DNA of 64,000 nt from Xylophilus ampelinus (GTDB lineage: Bacteria; Pseudomonadota; Gammaproteobacteria; Burkholderiales; Burkholderiaceae_C). The DNA lies in the NCBI RefSeq assembly GCF_003217575.1, contig NZ_QJTC01000017.1, positions 1 to 64,000 of the forward strand, written 5' to 3'. Below are positions 62,759 to 64,000 of the stretch, one piece after another; the first letter of the stretch is position 1; every line of letters starts with the position of its first letter. The position numbers and the translations under genes are program-made. The notes under the pieces were generated by a model that saw only the letters and a program-made list of their open reading frames with translations, made no database searches and was not told where the DNA came from.

Positions 62759-64000
62759 ATGACTCAAAAGATAGGAGATCTGCACGTTTATCTCCGAGAA
62801 ATCAAAGACGGTGAACGCACGTCTCTCTCCGTTCTGGCCGACCTGATCCCGCACGGTGCCACGGTGCTCGATCTGGGCACCGGCAGTGGCGCCCTGGGCC
62901 AGTACCTGGGCGAGACACGGGGATGCACCGTCGACGGCGTGACGTTCAACGAAGACGAGGCGGCCTGTGCCAGACCGTTCTACCGCACGCTCCACGTCGC
63001 CGATCTCGATACCTGCACGCTCGAGGAAATCTTCGCGCGCAGCAGCTACGACGCGATCGTGTGCGCCGACGTTCTGGAACACCTGCGGCTGCCGAGCCGC
63101 ATCCTCGATGCCGCGCGGCATTTGCTGTTGCCCGACGGGCAGGTATTGATCTCGATTCCCAACGCGGCCTATTGCGGCCTGGTGGGCGAATTGATACTGG
63201 GTGAATTCCGTTATCGCAACGAAGGCTTGCTCGACGGCACCCATCTGCGGTTCTTCACTCGGCGGTCCCTCGCGCGCTTCTTGCATGAAGCAGGCTGGAC
63301 ACTGCACGGCATCGACGAGATCCGGCGGGAACTCGTCTCCTCCGAATTTCAGCTGGCTTTCGACCGCCTGCCGCCAACGGTATCGCGCTACCTTCTGAGC
63401 CGGCCCGACGCCCTGACCTACCAGTTCATCGCCCAGGCGCGGCCCGGCGCTTCGGCAGATGCCGTCCTGCCCCCCGGGCCCGAGGATGGCCGCGCGACCT
63501 TCACCGCAGAGTTGTATCTGGGTCGGGACGGCGGCTACCGCGAGGACGCGAAGCTGTTGGCGGTCGGCACCATCGGCCAGGGCCGGCAGCGGTTGCGCTT
63601 CGATCTGCCCCGCGGACAGGGCTGGACGCAACTGCGGCTCGATCCGGCCGACCGGCCCGGTTTCCTGCATCTGCACACACTCACGCTCTACGGAGAGCAG
63701 GGCAATCTGCTCTGGCGCTGGCACGGCACGCCCGAGGGCCTGACGGCGCTGCTGGGATCGTCCCGCCAGCAGATGGTGATGGCGTCGAGTGCATTCCTGC
63801 CGGATGGAGCGATGGTGCTGCTGCACGGCGACGATCCGTGGATCGAATTGCCGATCTCGGCGGCGATCGTGTCGGCCGCCACCGTACTCGAGGTGGAGCT
63901 GGGCTGGCCGATGTCGGCGGACTACATCGCACTGTCGGGATGCGTGCAGCAGGCCGAAGACGCCCGCAACCGGACGGCGGCGCAGCTGGCCGAGTTCGAA
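62759..64000 (+). CDS. methyltransferase-headed multidomain protein, runs off the window
   Basis: 414 codons open to the last base, with no stop. Starts MTQKIGDLHVYLREIKDGER. Residues about 25-200 form a class I SAM methyltransferase: VLDLGTGSGALGQYLGE (motif I), YDAIVCADVLEHLRLPSRIL, LLPDGQVLISIPNAAYCGLV and DGTHLRFFTRRSLARFLHEA. Residues about 250-400 are beta-rich and of a type found between methyltransferase and glycosyltransferase parts of large O-antigen enzymes (TAELYLGRDGGYREDAK; LYGEQGNLLWRWHG). The end (VQQAEDARNRTAAQLAEFE) begins a coiled coil. More domains, probably glycosyltransferases, are expected to the right. Divergent from the leftward GT2 gene. Confidence 0.88.
   Translation, partial: MTQKIGDLHVYLREIKDGERTSLSVLADLIPHGATVLDLGTGSGALGQYLGETRGCTVDGVTFNEDEAACARPFYRTLHVADLDTCTLEEIFARSSYDAIVCADVLEHLRLPSRILDAARHLLLPDGQVLISIPNAAYCGLVGELILGEFRYRNEGLLDGTHLRFFTRRSLARFLHEAGWTLHGIDEIRRELVSSEFQLAFDRLPPTVSRYLLSRPDALTYQFIAQARPGASADAVLPPGPEDGRATFTAELYLGRDGGYREDAKLLAVGTIGQGRQRLRFDLPRGQGWTQLRLDPADRPGFLHLHTLTLYGEQGNLLWRWHGTPEGLTALLGSSRQQMVMASSAFLPDGAMVLLHGDDPWIELPISAAIVSAATVLEVELGWPMSADYIALSGCVQQAEDARNRTAAQLAEFE

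Overview
The window is G+C-rich chromosomal DNA of a betaproteobacterium, most likely a member of the Comamonadaceae (Burkholderiales). This rests on gene content (tal-pgi beside zwf-hexR, a Comamonas-type general porin, coq7, two cyanophycin synthetases beside a DUF1854/ABC pair, a gsp operon in the order GHIJKLMND) and on interspersed repeats that I associate with this family. A YopT/AvrPphB-type cysteine protease gene preceded by a perfect plant-inducible-promoter (PIP) box suggests a plant-associated lineage with an Hrp-type type III secretion system elsewhere in the genome; that part is inference.

Layout. 1-6.4 kb: central carbon metabolism. pgi and tal run leftward, zwf and the RpiR-type regulator hexR run rightward, followed by a DUF3047 lipoprotein. 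6.4-9.5 kb: a general porin, a 3' remnant of a second porin with its own terminator, coq7, an OsmC-family protein, and a candidate small RNA with its own promoter, an anti-Shine-Dalgarno loop and a terminator. 9.5-12.5 kb: ilvA and the cobalamin genes cobS-cobC. 12.6-26.4 kb: a nearly complete type II secretion locus (gspC, G, H, I, J, K, L, M, N, D, E, F), split between gspE and gspF by a Uma2-family gene and a luciferase-like monooxygenase gene; gspE lacks its cysteine zinc module. 26.4-30.4 kb: a 5'-nucleotidase, an EF-hand protein, an unknown protein and queC. 29.9-37.8 kb: cyanophycin locus, with DUF1854 and an ABC exporter divergent from a synthetase lacking the ligase P-loop and from a full-length synthetase. 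38.2-41.2 kb: a YihY-family membrane protein, the putative effector and a truncated M23 peptidase. 41.2-49.9 kb: a leftward fatty-acid beta-oxidation operon under a TetR regulator with a perfect palindromic operator. 50-64 kb: O-antigen/polysaccharide locus with an acyltransferase, a 1255-residue deacetylase plus triple glycosyltransferase protein, a methyltransferase, a Wzt/Wzm exporter, argB, a WecA-like enzyme, a GH42-like protein, a glycosyltransferase, and the start of a divergent methyltransferase-headed protein that runs off the window.

The strongest unusual signals are (1) the C58 protease with a DKT-GGCAS processing/acylation motif and an upstream PIP box; (2) nine copies of a roughly 65-bp element sharing GCTAY-N7-ATAGC, a central CGGCGC-like block and a pyrimidine-rich end, several lying inside reading frames (pgi, cobS, the gspD signal peptide) or supplying translation starts; (3) the candidate small RNA upstream of ilvA; and (4) the zinc-module-less GspE. 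No tRNA, rRNA, CRISPR array or complete insertion sequence was seen.
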